A stretch of DNA of 64,000 nucleotides from Shinisaurus crocodilurus (taxonomy: Eukaryota; Chordata; Lepidosauria; Squamata; Shinisauridae): positions 107,594,324 through 107,658,323 of the forward strand of contig CM037876.1 of NCBI GenBank assembly GCA_021292165.1, written 5' to 3'. A program made the position numbers and the translations under genes. The first letter of the stretch is position 1, and each line of letters begins with the position of its first letter. This document shows positions 51,736 through 63,760 of this stretch, in pieces. Under the pieces are notes generated by a model. That model saw only the letters and a list, made by a program, of their open reading frames with translations, had not been told where the DNA came from and did no database searches.

Positions 51736-53203
51736 CAGGGCCGGTGCAAGGCAGTTTGGTGCCCTAGGCAAGATCAGATATTTAGCGCCCCCCCTTCCCA
51801 CTTGAGCCCTCCCTCCCTCCAGCCCTATGCCCATTATGAAATAAATTTCCCTCCCTGGGAACTGCCGAGCCCCATAGAAAAACTTTGTGGACTTTGAGAC
51901 TTTTCCTTTGCGTTCACGCAGAAAGCAAAGAGGCAACATCAGCCCAGCTATGCCAGGAACTCCCAAGGGCCTTCTCCTACTCCATATATATATATATATA
52001 TATATGTAAAAGCCTGTCTCCTCCTACGGGCAGCACAAGGGATATGAAAAAAGGATGTGAGAGAGGTGTGGTGGCGCTACCTGTGAGGAATAAAGACAAA
52101 AGGGCGTCTTGCAGCCTGTCCTACCTCGCAGGGTGGAGGTGAAGAGACACCAGTTTGACTCATACAGCTTCTGGGTTGTGGGAATGCATGTAGTAGAAAC
52201 ATAGCAAAGAAAGAGCCTGTGGATCATCTGGTTCAAATTTCTGCTTCCCCTCCTCTATCACTTTGTTGCAATATTTCTTTATCAGAATAATGTATATTAT
52301 CCTGTCTTTCCCTTTACCAGCCTAGTGCTCAAGGCAGACAACAATATTCAAAATACAGTAAAGCAAACATCAACAGCTCAGGGCACAATCCTAAATACGT
52401 TGAGGCAGAAAAAAGCCCCGCAACTCCCAGCATTCACCAGCCAGCATGGCTGGCTGTTGGAATGCTGGGAGTTGCAGGGCTTTTTTCTGCCTCAACGTGC
52501 CTAGGATTGCGCATGGCTGACTGGGGAATGCTGGGAGTTGCAGGGCTTTTTTCTGCCTCAACGTGCCTAGGATTGCGCATGGCTGGCTGGGGAATGCTGG
52601 GAGTTGTAGGACTTCCCCCCCCCCCAAACACACGTAGGATTGCATCCTAAAAGCATTTAAAACCAAAACACAGAAACAGCATGGTAAATAATTAAAACAT
52701 TGGAGCCCTAGCTAGCTTAAAATACCTTTCCCTCCCTCCCTGGTTGCTGGAAATAACTGCTTTCAGGGGACGTTGAGCTGAGGAACCTGAGGTGTGCACC
52801 GAAGGGAGGGAAAGCGAAGGGGGTGTTTGCAGGTGCATCCTTCCCGCCCCGCCCACCAGCCTCCCATCATTGGCCTCCGCCAGCAGCAGCTTGGAGGCTT
52901 GGAGACTAAGCCCTGAGATGGAGGAGAGAGAGGGAGGGGCGCGCTTCTTTCGCCTCGCCTTCCCTGCCACAGGACATGATTGGGAAAACAAACTTGGTAA
53001 AATATGCATTTAAGCCATTTTAGCGCTGTATTTTTTTCCCCCAAGGTGTTTCTGGCGCCCCCTTTAGCCCGGCGCCCTAGGCAGCCGCCTAGTTGGCCTT
53101 CCAGATGTTTTGGCCTACAACTCAGATCATCCCTCGCCATTGGCTAGGGCTGATGTGGGCTGTAGGTCAAAACATCCAGAGGGCCACAAGTTGCCCACCC
53201 CTG
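51736..53203. mobile_element. Composite hAT-like element of about 1.47 kb
   Basis: The left end CAGGGCCGGTGCAAGG and the GGCGCCCTAGGCAGCCGCCTAG motif near 53070-53092 belong to one element type. The right end, ending GTTGCCCACCCCTG, belongs to another. The flanking octamers CTCTAGAG (51728-51735) and CTCTAGAA (53204-53211) match at seven of eight. A TA repeat and the repeat array at 52384-52647 lie inside. Confidence 0.45.
52384..52647. repeat. Palindromic element with its right arm in three tandem copies
   Basis: The left arm (52384-52445, CACAATCCTAAATACG onward) pairs with the unit at 52446-52512. That unit is then repeated at 52513-52578, nearly identical, and again, diverged and with a C run, at 52579-52647. 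Confidence 0.85.
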
Positions 53204-53440
53204 CTCTAGAAGAGCACATGTGCCGTAGCGAAGAGATATCCTGGCATCCTGATTCCATGCACTGGTTTAAGCTGCCGCTCCACAAACAGGGACTTGAGCC
53301 ATGCCAGTTACAACCATCTCAAGCATGTGACAACTCATCTGGATGTAGACTCACTGACAGAAATGGAAACACTGAGCTGAGGTGGGACAAGGGAGTGCAA
53401 GTCCCTTTTGCTTCCCATGCTGCATGCACCTCCATCTGGC

Positions 53441-53520
53441 TTAGAATCATAGAATCACAGAGAAGTAGAGTTGGAAGGGTCCTACAAGGCCATCTAGTCC
53501 AACCCCCTGCTCAATGCAGG
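53441..53520 (-). mobile_element. CR1 3' tail
   Basis: TAGAATCATAGAATCACAGA then GTTGGAAGGGTCCTACAAGG and CCAACCCCCTGCTCAATGC is the reverse complement of the CR1 3' end with its ATTCTATG octamers. A SINE joins it directly at 53521. Confidence 0.75.
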
Positions 53521-53523
53521 AAT

Positions 53524-53554
<31 letters not shown>

Positions 53555-53776
53555 TTATATTTATACCCCACCTTTCTTCCTGCAAGGAACCCAAGGCAGC
53601 TTACATAATCCTCCTCCTCCTCTCCATTTTATCCTCACAACAACCCTGTGAGGTAGGTTAGGCTGAGAGTCAGTGACTGGCCCAAAGTCACCCAGTGAGT
53701 TTCATGGTCGAGTGGGGAATAGAACCCGGATCTCCCGAGTCCCAGCCCAACACTCTCACCACTACGCCACACTGGC
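53521..53776 (-). mobile_element. tRNA-derived SINE
   Basis: Full-length copy with a long TTTA tail (53521-53560) inserted at the edge of a CR1 3' tail. It ends at CTACGCCACACTGGC. Confidence 0.9.
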
Positions 53777-54275
53777 ACAAATAGCACAAATAGCAGACAG
53801 GAAACTGCACAGGGCCCCAGTCTGGATTGGAAGCATGTTCTTCTGACCCAGGCCCCCCAAATGGCTTTTTCTTCAAAATAAAAGTGGCCAGTTTTTAAAG
53901 AGCATGAATGACATAACACACTTAGGGAGCATTCCTGAAGAGTGGTATCTAAGTTGGATTGGATGTAAGCAATTTTGTCAGTGATGTGTTCAGTGAACAA
54001 GTCACAGTGGCTGCTGCTGTGCTCTCTGATCTCCCCAGGAGTCTTTATCAAGGAAGCTCCGTACAACCTGAAACAGTGCACTGTGCTGACACAATGGGAG
54101 AGAAACGTGTTGCTTCTTTGCCTCAGTCATCTGCTCAGAGTAGGCCAGAAAGCAGGGGTGGGGAATCTGTTTAGTACCAAGGAGCTGGATGATATCAGAG
54201 AGTGGATCCTCCATCCCAAGCCCTTTCATTAACCCCCCCCCCCCACACACACACACATCATAGGGGGGCTTCTTT

Positions 54276-54780
54276 GTGCAGAGAAAGGCATGGAACAATT
54301 GGCTTGATGACATGGCAATGTTGATTAAGAAGACTGAGAAGGGGGCGCAGGATTTCTGGATGCTTCAGCAGCAGTGGAGAGGACCTAAAACCTCATCAGT
54401 GCCCCCCTTGGATGCTTTGAGGCACTCCATTTTTCTGAAGGAGTTGCTTGTCACCTAAGAAGACCACCAATGGGAGGATCACCACTGTATCCTTCCATGC
54501 CAAAGCCTCAGGTTTGCCAGATCCGTGCACTGACTTCAGGATCCATCGGGCTCTGGAGGGATGGGCCAGAGAGGCCACAGGTAAGAGGGACAACTTGCTG
54601 CCTCCTTCCCCAGCTGTTCTATTTTCACTTCCAGAGGCTCTCCCCACCATGTGCACATCATCAGGTGAGGAGAGGCTTTTATGGGCGGCTGTCTCTCTGG
54701 CCTTTTTGGGAGCAATTTGGATAGGGAAGCTGGTGCCTTCGTCAAAATGGGATCTTTCAGGAAGGGCACTCACCAAGTAT
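54276..54780 (+). pseudogene. DIRS-like tyrosine recombinase remnant
   Basis: A broken frame reads AWNNWLDDMA, then after a frameshift NGRITTVSFHAKASGLPDP, FRIHRALEGWARE and, after a further shift, AVSLAFLGAIWIGKLV and SSKWD. This order resembles the core-binding and N-terminal catalytic parts of the phage-integrase-like recombinases of DIRS-type retroelements common in reptiles. The catalytic R-H-R-Y set cannot be assembled from what remains. The assignment rests on memory of the family, not a search. Confidence 0.55.
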
Positions 54781-54788
54781 GACTTAAT

Positions 54789-55312
54789 GGCCCAGTTCAC
54801 ACGTACCACCATGGGTGGTTGACAAGCCACCTGCGACCCGGAAACAGGCCATGATTTCTGGATGGCTTGTCAACCACCCCAACAACCCACCCTCACCAGG
54901 TTCACACATAACGAAAAGCTGCCACGGCGGTGGCTTGGGTTGCCAAATTGGTGCCTGTGGGCGCTGCAACCCACCATGGCTACTAAACCATGATGAGCTG
55001 CGGTGATTGTGCAAACCAGGTCAATGACCAGGGCGGGTTCACAAAATCATGGAGGGGAAATAAGTCATGGTGGCTTATTCCCTCACCCGCCACACATGCT
55101 GGCCTGGGAGGTATTAGTATAACCACCCTTGGCAGCGTAGCTTGTCATGTCGTGAGAACCCGGCCATGGTGGCTCGTTGTTGGGGTTAACAAGACACCCC
55201 AAACCCATGAGTTGTAGTAGGGTTCTGGGTGGCTTGTTACCTATGGGGGGTGGGGTGGGGGGGAATAAGCCGTTGTTGCTTATTTCCCCTCTGTGATTGT
55301 GCAAACCAGGCC
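54789..55312. mobile_element. Pair of palindromic MITEs
   Basis: It begins GGCCCAGTTCACACG and ends GTGCAAACCAGGCC, which are imperfect inverted repeats. The end sequence GTGATTGTGCAAACCAGG occurs twice (54999-55019 and 55293-55310), suggesting two related elements end to end or one inside the other. Similar, older elements are near 5150-5325 and 19970-20215. No clear target duplication is seen. Confidence 0.55.
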
Positions 55313-56517
55313 AGTATGGAGGTATGACACACTAGATCAGCCACCCCCAACCTGGTGCCTTCCACAGATGTTCTGGACTTCAACTGCCATCAGCCCCAGC
55401 CAGCATAGCCAATAGTAGGAACCCTGGGAGTTGTGATCCAAAGCATCTGGAGGGCACCAGGTTGGTGAGGGCTGCAGCAGAGATTCATTTAAGGAAGTCT
55501 AAGAGTGACCAGAAGGGGAGAGGACAGGAGGTAACACAGAAGGAGCCCAAAGCACAGGCCACTCCAGGCTATATTTTATTGCCACATGAAGCTGCTACTG
55601 GCTGACCATGTGGTGGTAGGAGCCTGTCTTTTTCTTCCTGTCAGGGTTAATATTAGTTTTGGTGTGAGAGGGGATTTGGATTGGGGAAATGGTGCAGAAG
55701 GAAAGGGGCCAACCGTCCTCCCCAGCCAGTGCCACTTTCCCAAGCAGCCTCACACAGCTGCACTGACGTTTCAAAAACACACACACAAAAACCACAAACC
55801 AAAAGCCCCCGAGAGAGATCTTGATCATAGCCCTTCTGCGTCACATCTAGTCTATCTCTAGGAGAACAGTACTCTTAATCAAAAACTGACCTGCCCCTTG
55901 AACCAATTAGTGGCAGCTGGAAAATCAGCAGATATTTAGTGTGTCTGTGTCTCTTTAAAGCAGATCTAGCACCAGGTTCACTGGTATTGTCTTTACAAGA
56001 CAGAGATTATGACTTCCAGATGTGTCTGATCTTTATCTGGAATAAAACACAGATTGTCATAGAGACTGCATATGAAACCTTATGAAACGGGGTGTCGCAA
56101 ATTCAAACTACATGTTACATCAAGGATGCTTTTTTTTTTTTTTTTTAAGCATTATTTTTTGAGAAAAAGCAGCCATGCAGAGACCTGACCCAAATCAGGT
56201 CATATATGTTTTTTTTTTTTTTAATGCTTTCCTCCCTGCCCCATTTCCCATCAAAAATATCCCACAAGCTGTTATTCCTCCCAAAGGTGCAATTTACTGC
56301 AAATAGCACCTTTGGGGGAAAATAGGGACTTGGGGATGGCATTTTTGGTGAGAAAAAGGGGTAGGGAGGAAAGCTTTAAGCACAACGGGTTTCAACTGGC
56401 CCACCTGGCTAGTTGTTTCAAAAAAGGAAGTAGGCAGTGCTAAGTATGCTCTTTTTTCTTTTCTTTTTTTAAAAGTTTGCTTAACGTAGCATGTAGTTTG
56501 ACCGTAAACATCTAACA

Positions 56518-56600
56518 CAGTGTTCTCCAACCTTGGGTCCCCAGATGTTTTTGGCCTACAACTCCCAGCATTCCCCAGCCAGCTTGGAGAACACTGATCC
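56518..56600. mobile_element. Short copy of the 29774-29908 MITE family
   Basis: It begins CAGTGTTCTCCAACC and ends TTGGAGAACACTG, but most of the right arm is missing, leaving about 80 bp. Probably an internal deletion. Confidence 0.65.
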
Positions 56601-59027
56601 TAACACATTTCCATGCATCTAAGCTATATGCAGTTCAGTGGATGTCCCCTTCGGTTTGCGTTTGCAAATACATCACCATGCAAAGATTCTCCATCTCTCG
56701 TTTTCTGTGAGGTCTAAACATTTTCCAGTTTCAGTCTTAGTCCTAAGGACCAGTTCAGAGATGTCACTTGGAAGCAGGTCAGGTTTTGACAACAGCAAAG
56801 AACCAAGAGCAGGGACGGGGACTCTGGCTTTCATCGGAGCCACAGCACGCAAGAAGGCAAGATTTAGCCTTTCCCTTCCCAGCTACAATCCTGATGAAAA
56901 TCACCTCACTGCGCTGCTATTATTAGCCTCAGAAGAAAAGATTCCATTCCATGCAAAACGGGACGGAACAACAGAGATGCGCTAGCGGAGAAGTCTGCCA
57001 AGGCCTTGTTCCCATTATGGAAGAAAGGACTTAAAACTCCTTTGTCTTGGCTTGCGTGGGAGTGAGTCGCTGGGTGGAGCCCAGCTTGCTGGCCCTTCAG
57101 CACGTGCTCAGTTCAAATATGGCCCCTCTTCCAAATTAGAGGCTTCTATTGCCAACAGGGGAAATTGACACATTGTGCCCCCCCCCCATCTTCATGTAGG
57201 AAAATACGTGTCTACTGTAATATGAGGAAACCAACTTTTTTTTTTCTTCCCCTGAGCGGGTCCAGATGGGTCAGCTATTGCATGCAATGAACTGGCAGTA
57301 ATAAAAGAACAGTCAAAATATTTACAAGTATAGACCCGTAATAAGTTCTGTACCCCTGTGTTATCCCATATAGATAAAACCATAGAAAATATCAGGAGAA
57401 CAAGCAGTCACAGAACTGGTATCATTTCTGAGAACTCTTTCCCTCTCAGAGTAAGCGTCTTTACTGCCCAAACCGAAAGCAGAAGGCATTCATTACATTG
57501 TACAATCGATTATGATGGACAGAGTTTCTGAATCTACAGTGAAGTCCCTCGAGAGTCACCATATTTTCCTCAGCACTATTCATCACAATTGTCTAAGCTG
57601 TTGTTGGCAAACTTGGCACAGACAACCCCGTCAGTATTTGGCAGGATATGGCGTGTTCGTTCACTTTAAGAAAGAAAGTCAGCCTAGAACGGAGCAAGCC
57701 AAGGCTTTTGAGGGGCATTGCAGGACCAACTGAGCAAATGATCTTGCCATGAGGGCAGCAATAATAAGTCACGTAAGCAGGTCTGCATTTAGCAGCAGCA
57801 CTCAGTCAGAAGCAGCACTTGATTAAGTTCCCCACACAGTTAGCTCAGACAGCAATCAGGAAAGCAGATATGCATGCACACTCCAGGCATAGAGTTATTT
57901 TCCCTCCAGATGTGACATAATCTTTTGCAGGTTTTTTTCCCAATCTTAAGCACGGCAACTGTTCTGTATAGATTTCGTCCGTCCCAAGCTAGCCCTTTCT
58001 GGACCCTTGATGGCTTCAGCAATTTAATCTCAGTCTTTTGTTTGGTGGTGCAAAACCACTATTGCCTCTGCCCAAGAGTCTTCTCCTCTCTTTTGTTTTA
58101 TTCTCCTTATCAGACCCAGAGCTTATTTTGTCCCTTTGTAGTCTTTGTTCAAACCGTATAAGAACTTTGGGCAAGCCCTCGCTGTACTCCTGGTGGTGCC
58201 TCCATCAGGTCCCATTTGCTGAAATCACTCATTTGGTTCCTGGCCACCCCAAGAGGCAAGGTACCTCTCTGCTGCTGAAATCACTTTGGCTGTGTGGCAA
58301 GCCCAGCTAGTCCCGGTTGGGTCCGTTGGCTCTCACTCCACTGGAATTACTCTCAGCCATGGAACCCGGGGTTTGTCTGAGCTGTCAGACCCTCCACCGC
58401 AGAGCACAGGATCTGCCCACCCAGGTCCCTGCAGCAGCCTCTTTCGCGGATTCCTTCCTTTAGCTGAAACCTCCGGAGTTTCCCCCACACCTGTTTTGTC
58501 TGCAGGATGGATCTAACGAGATCCCAGGAAAGGCATCGTTCAAGTCCTGTTCTTCTTCTGGAGGTCCACCATCTACAAATTGTAGCTTCCACTCTTGAAC
58601 CCGCTTTCCTATCGTGTGCTTGTGTGAGTGTTTAGCTATTCAGTCTATTTTTGGACCAGTTTTTGGCCAGGTGCCTGGCCAGCCTGGCCCTGGTCATCCA
58701 AATGGGAAGGATCATGGCCAAGCTTCCTTCCTTTTGGCTCCTCTTCCTCCAAGCGTTCCTTTCTATTTTATTGGCGAGTCTCTGTGGCGGCTAGATAAAA
58801 TAGAAATGGCTCACAAGGAAGTTTGTTGAAGGGAGAAGAAGTGGACAAGGTGCTGGAAGTGTGTGTGTGTTAGGTATAGGTAACCCATGTCCTGTCCTCC
58901 TTTTTTGACATTGTGACTGTGTGCGAAGACTGGTGCATCACCTGTTGCTAAAGACAAGCTCCCGTGAACCCCTTTCTCCTCCCCGCTCTTGCAATTTCAC
59001 CCCTGAAACTTTCTCTTTCTCCCCCAG

Positions 59028-59865
59028 CACCGTCAGGGCCCCAACTTGCTTAACCCCAACCTCTGCAACATCCTCAGAGCCTGAGCCTAACCCAACCTGC
59101 TGCATGCCCACGGCCTAGCTGTTCATCGTGTAGCACAGCCCTCAGTTTAGCTGCCAAGCGGACTTTTAAGCAAATCTCCCCACCACTTGATCTTGGTGCA
59201 TGGATGTCTACGTTATTCATTTTGCTACATTTGATTTTGCTTAATCTTTCTAGGTGTGTTTGTGTAATGTATGAACGGACTGAATCCATTGTTAGAGTTC
59301 CTGTAGTGCCTCTTCCCAACTAGCTAGCCCCCAAGATTAATCACTGTATATATTTTTTGCTTCTTGCGCGTTCGATAAAAATGCCCGTTTTCAAAGGAAC
59401 ATCTGTGTGTGCATACATCATTGGGTCATCTCTGCCAAGATGCGTTACAGCAAACAAGGACTTTGAGAGCCCTTACAGTTGCAAAGAGACTCATACTTCA
59501 AGCTTGGAAAGAAAAACACCCACCACCCATCACTCTATGGAATGAAGATCTCATGGACTGAAGATACTCTCTTTTGGTACATTTGAGCGTATCTCCTACA
59601 ACCGTCAAAATCGTATGCACGCTTATTTATATAGATTGCTTATATTAACATATATATCTGAAATGGAAGTGTTAAATCCTCCCCCACTCGCACACATTTG
59701 TGTGTGTGTGTGTGTGTGTGTGTGCGCGTGTGTGTGTTAGCTATATCAAAGGAGGTGTTAATGATTACTTTGTACTGATATGTCTTAAGATATGAATTTC
59801 CCCCTTTTTTGCTTTTGTTCTTATTGTGTTGCAAATAAAAATATATGTTTTTAAAAAGATGTGTT
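59028..59865 (+). other. Candidate terminal exon and 3' UTR of an unidentified gene
   Basis: A pyrimidine-rich acceptor (TTTCTCTTTCTCCCCCAG, ending 59027) is followed by an 18-codon frame, HRQGPNLLNPNLCNILRA, and a TGA. Then come about 750 bases without recognisable repeats except a GT tract, ending in AATAAA at 59834-59839. I do not recognise the peptide, and no upstream exon of the same gene was found with confidence. It could equally be chance. Confidence 0.2.
59699..59738. repeat. GT microsatellite
   Basis: (GT)n with one CGCG interruption, inside the candidate 3' UTR at 59.1-59.86 kb. Confidence 0.9.
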
Positions 59866-60599
59866 ATAAGCAAAGTTCAAAGGTCTCTTAGACAGGTGTA
59901 TCTCTAAACATGTGTATGCTCATGCATGTGTCCAAAGGGGTCATTCTGTACCAATGTCTAAACATCCAATGGAATTATTTCATCCAAATACTGTGAGTTT
60001 GTTCCATACTATTTTAACAGTGTTTTACATTCTTAACTGTTGAGATAATATTCCAGTAATCCTTAGTGGATCTCTACAAACTTTAATATCTGGTTAACAG
60101 ATTATCATATCGGGCTATGGAGTCATATAGACCGATATGACTCCGAAATGTATGGCCAGTAATTGTGTTAGCAGTTATATGATGAAATTCTGGATCAGAT
60201 ATTTTATATTTGGCAGCTGGGTTTAAAAAAATTTTTTAAATTTTTTTAACAATGGTTATTCCAACCCAAGAGCAATACCCCTCCCTCGCAGAATAAAATA
60301 TTTATATTTTTAAACATCTAGCCTAGTGGCCATCACATTTTTGACAAGGAATTGTGTTATTATGCACTGTATGAAGAAGAAATTCTTTGTTTGCCCTGCC
60401 CCTGAACCTACTGCAGATTGATTTCTCTGCATCACCCTGAACGTTGGTGTGATGATAGTGGGATATTTCTCTCTCTCTCCACAACATTAATAATTTCATA
60501 GGCCTCTATCGAACCGCCCACCCATCCGTCCTGCCATCTTTTAAAACTAAAATGCCCCACACAGTTTCCTTTCCTCACACTGATGGTGCTGCAGCAGCA

Positions 60600-60812
60600 G
60601 CCCCTTTAGCATTATGGTTGCCACTTCCAGTACAGGCAGTATGCCTCTGTATACCAGTTACTGGGAGACATGGGTGGGAGGGTGCTGACTGTTGCACTCC
60701 TGGCCTGCTTGTGGGTTTCTCACGGGGGCAGCTGACTGGCCACTGTGTTGAACAGAATGCTGGACTAGATGGACCCTTGGGTCTGATCCAGCAGGGCTCT
60801 TATGTTCTTATT
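60600..60812 (+). mobile_element. Interspersed retroelement 3' end, CR1-like
   Basis: It contains GGGTTTCTCACGGGGGCAGC, GCTGGACTAGATGGACCC and the end GATCCAGCAGGGCTCTTATG. The reverse-orientation copy at 39262-39455 is clearly the same family. Confidence 0.6.
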
Positions 60813-61671
60813 TCAACTCTATATTATCCTTTTTGAAATGGGGTGACCAGAGCTGTACATAGTACCCAAAACACGGCCACACACCAGAGATGTATATACA
60901 TGAATGATGCAACAGGCCATTTCATCATTCTTATCGTCAGTGGGTAAGGGTACAAGGTGTTGAGGGAGGAAGTACATTGCTGCCTGTGGGGAGAGGCCTG
61001 AGCAGAACATAGTTAAGGTTGCCCCCACCCCTCAAGCAAAGTGGCATTCTGGGTGGATACAGCTCTCCAGGCAGCTGGCTCAAGCCAAACTTGTGGTGGA
61101 TAGGAAGGTGTTGGGCTGGCAGAAGAATTGGCAATGGGGAACCAGAGGTGGCAGAAGCAAGCCATGGAATGAGAGTGCAAGAGAGGGTCAACCCCATGGG
61201 TTGTTGGTGCCAGCTTAGTCCCATCAGACGACAAGACTCGATTCCTCTAAGCAGGGGATTTGGCTGGCAGTTTATGATGTGGCTCGGCCCGGGTAGGCTG
61301 GAAATTTGAGCTGAGGCACCCCCTGAAATGCAAACTCAGCCTAGTAGGCCAGGGTCAGGCATTCTAGGGAGCTAGATGCCCATAAAAAGGGCAGGCAGGG
61401 CTAATGGCTGTTGAGACTCATCCCCCTTTGCCGGAGTAATGATCCCTCCTCCAAGATGTAGGGCATACAATGGAGCTGTCTAGTCCACCTCTCTTGCTTT
61501 CCAGCTGAAGGCAAACTTCACATGGGTCTGCCCTTGCAAAGGCGGGGTATGCAGAGTAAGATTGCAGGGCAATATCCCCCCCCCCCATCTTCTTTGCACA
61601 CAGTACATTGTTCCACCCCAATTGGACATTGTGTTATTTGGTATAATGCCTCCTAGATGCTTAATTTAATC

Positions 61672-63680
61672 TGATTTAATTTCTTATATTTCTATATTGC
61701 CCAATAGCCAAAGCTCTCTGGGCGGTTTACAAAGATTAAAAAACTTAAAAATACAATATTGTACATAATATAAAAATGTTAACCTACAAACACATGAACA
61801 GATAGCAGGCAGACACACACCCACACCCACATCTAATTTTAACAATCGACAATAAGAAATCCCAGGACCCAATTAAAAACTGTATCATATGCTGCCAAAT
61901 GCCTGAGTAGAGGAAGGTCTTAACCTGGCACCGAAAAGATAACAATGTTGGTGACAGGTGGGCCTCACTGGGGAGATTATAGAACAATCGGGGGGGCACC
62001 ACCAAGAAGGCCTTCTGCCTTGTTGCCACCTTCTGAGCCTCCTTTGGATGAGACACCTGAAGGAGGGCTTCAAAAACAGCCCCATGTAGAGCACATTGCA
62101 GCAATCTGAGTTGCAGGTTACCAGAGTGTAGATGATTGAAGCCAGGTTATCCCTGTCGGGGTGTAGCTGGGCCACCAACTGAAGCCAGTAGAAGGCACTC
62201 CATGCCACGGAGGCCACCTAAGCCTAAAGTGACAAAAGGAGAAATAGATCTGTGTGTCATCAGTATACTGGTGATGCATCAGTATACTGATGACAGCACA
62301 CTCCAGAACCTCAGATGACCGCACTCAATGGTTTCATGTAGATGTTAAATAGCATGGAGGACAAAACCAACCTCTGTGGAACCCCAGACTGGAGAATCCA
62401 TGGGGCCGAGCAATATTTCTTAAGCACCACTTTCTGGAGCCGATCATCCAAATAGTAGCAAAACCACTGCAAAGCAGTACCTCCCACTTCCAACTCAATC
62501 ATCCCACAAGGATACAATGGTCGAGAATATTGAAAGCCACCAGATCAGGGAGAATCAACAAGGTCACATCTGCTCTGTCTCTCTCCTGACATAGGTCATC
62601 ACACAGAGTGACCAAAGCTGTATTCGTGCCAAAATCCAGCCTGAACCCCAACTGAAAGGGAATCAGATAATTGGTCTCACCGAAGAGTGACTGGAGCTGG
62701 TTGGCAGCCACCCATTCAAGGACCTTGCCCAGGAAAGGAACATTTACCACTAGCCTAGTTATTAAGATTTCCCAAATCCAGGGAGGGTCTCTTCAGGAGT
62801 GATGCCTTTCAGGCATCCTGGAACCATCCCCTCTCGCAAGGAGGCATTGATCACCTCCCTGCCAGTTTTTATAAGCCAAGGGGGCAAGGATCCAATACAG
62901 AAGTGGCTGCTCAAACCTACCCAAACACTTTGGTAAGAAAACTGGACAGGGCTATGCTCTGGATACCTCACCTGATTCACCTGCTGCAACACTGGAATGG
63001 AAGTCCTGGAGGATGCAAGAGATTTTATCCTGGAAATGTCTTACAGTGGGCTTCAGAGTCAGCGTCCTTAGGGCCAGCATATAAGCAGCCCCGGACAACC
63101 TTGAAAAGCTCCACTGGGCAGCACATAGAGGACTCAATAGAGGATTCATAGAGGATTCAAGAGAGATACTGTTTCTTTGCTGTCTCACTGTCCCCGAATA
63201 TAGTAACCACACACACACACGTGTGTTCAATTGCATCCACTAGTTTTTCTCCATCTGCACTCAAGCCATCTCCTATTTTGCGTCATCACTCTCAGCTCTG
63301 GAGCATAACATGGAGCTTTACAAGCTTTACTCTGGAGAGTGCACTCAGGAGCAATCATGTTAACTACCCAGGCCATTTCTGCATTCCACAGATTGACCGG
63401 GTTAGAGCCAGCCATATCAGCTGGACCCCCCACCCCACCAGCCCTGTGGAAGACATTCTGATCCATTAGGCTCCGGGGTGGACCATCTTAATAGGTCCCC
63501 CACCCTTGCAGAGGGGAAAAGCCGCCATACGTCTAAACCTAAGCAGGTGATATTCTGACCATGAGAAAGGGACTGATTCAAAGTCCCCCACTTTCAGATC
63601 ACTATCTCCATGCTGAAAGCTGAAAAAAAACAAGTCTAGAGTATGCCTCACTACATGCATTAGAGACACCTGAGAACAGT
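61672..63680 (-). mobile_element. Degraded L2-clade LINE (endonuclease end, reverse transcriptase, 3' end)
   Basis: Read on the minus strand from high to low coordinates: endonuclease-end-like HTLDLFFFSFQHG and VPFSWSEYHLLRFR (63470-63650), LIKTGREVINASLREGMVPG (about 62810-62880), RT pieces LGKVLEWVAANQLQSLF and FQLGFRLDFGTNTALVTLC (62590-62730), GTALQWFCYYLDDRLQ and GVPQRLVLSSMLFNIYMKP (62325-62480), YTDDTQIYFSF (62240-62275), C-terminal part (61900-62030), and a noncoding tail matching other L2 tails here (TATTGCCCAATAGCC...CTCTCTGGGCGG). Several stops and frameshifts make it inactive. Confidence 0.85.
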
Positions 63681-63760
63681 ATTTTAGAACTTAAACCCTT
63701 GCAATATTAGTATATTATTATTAACCCCATAATGGCCAGGACCCAACCAGAACAGAAAGG

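Noticed and set aside
61672..63680. Reverse transcriptase as a possible host gene
   Set aside because: Stops and frameshifts break every domain, and the 3' tail is that of an L2 LINE.
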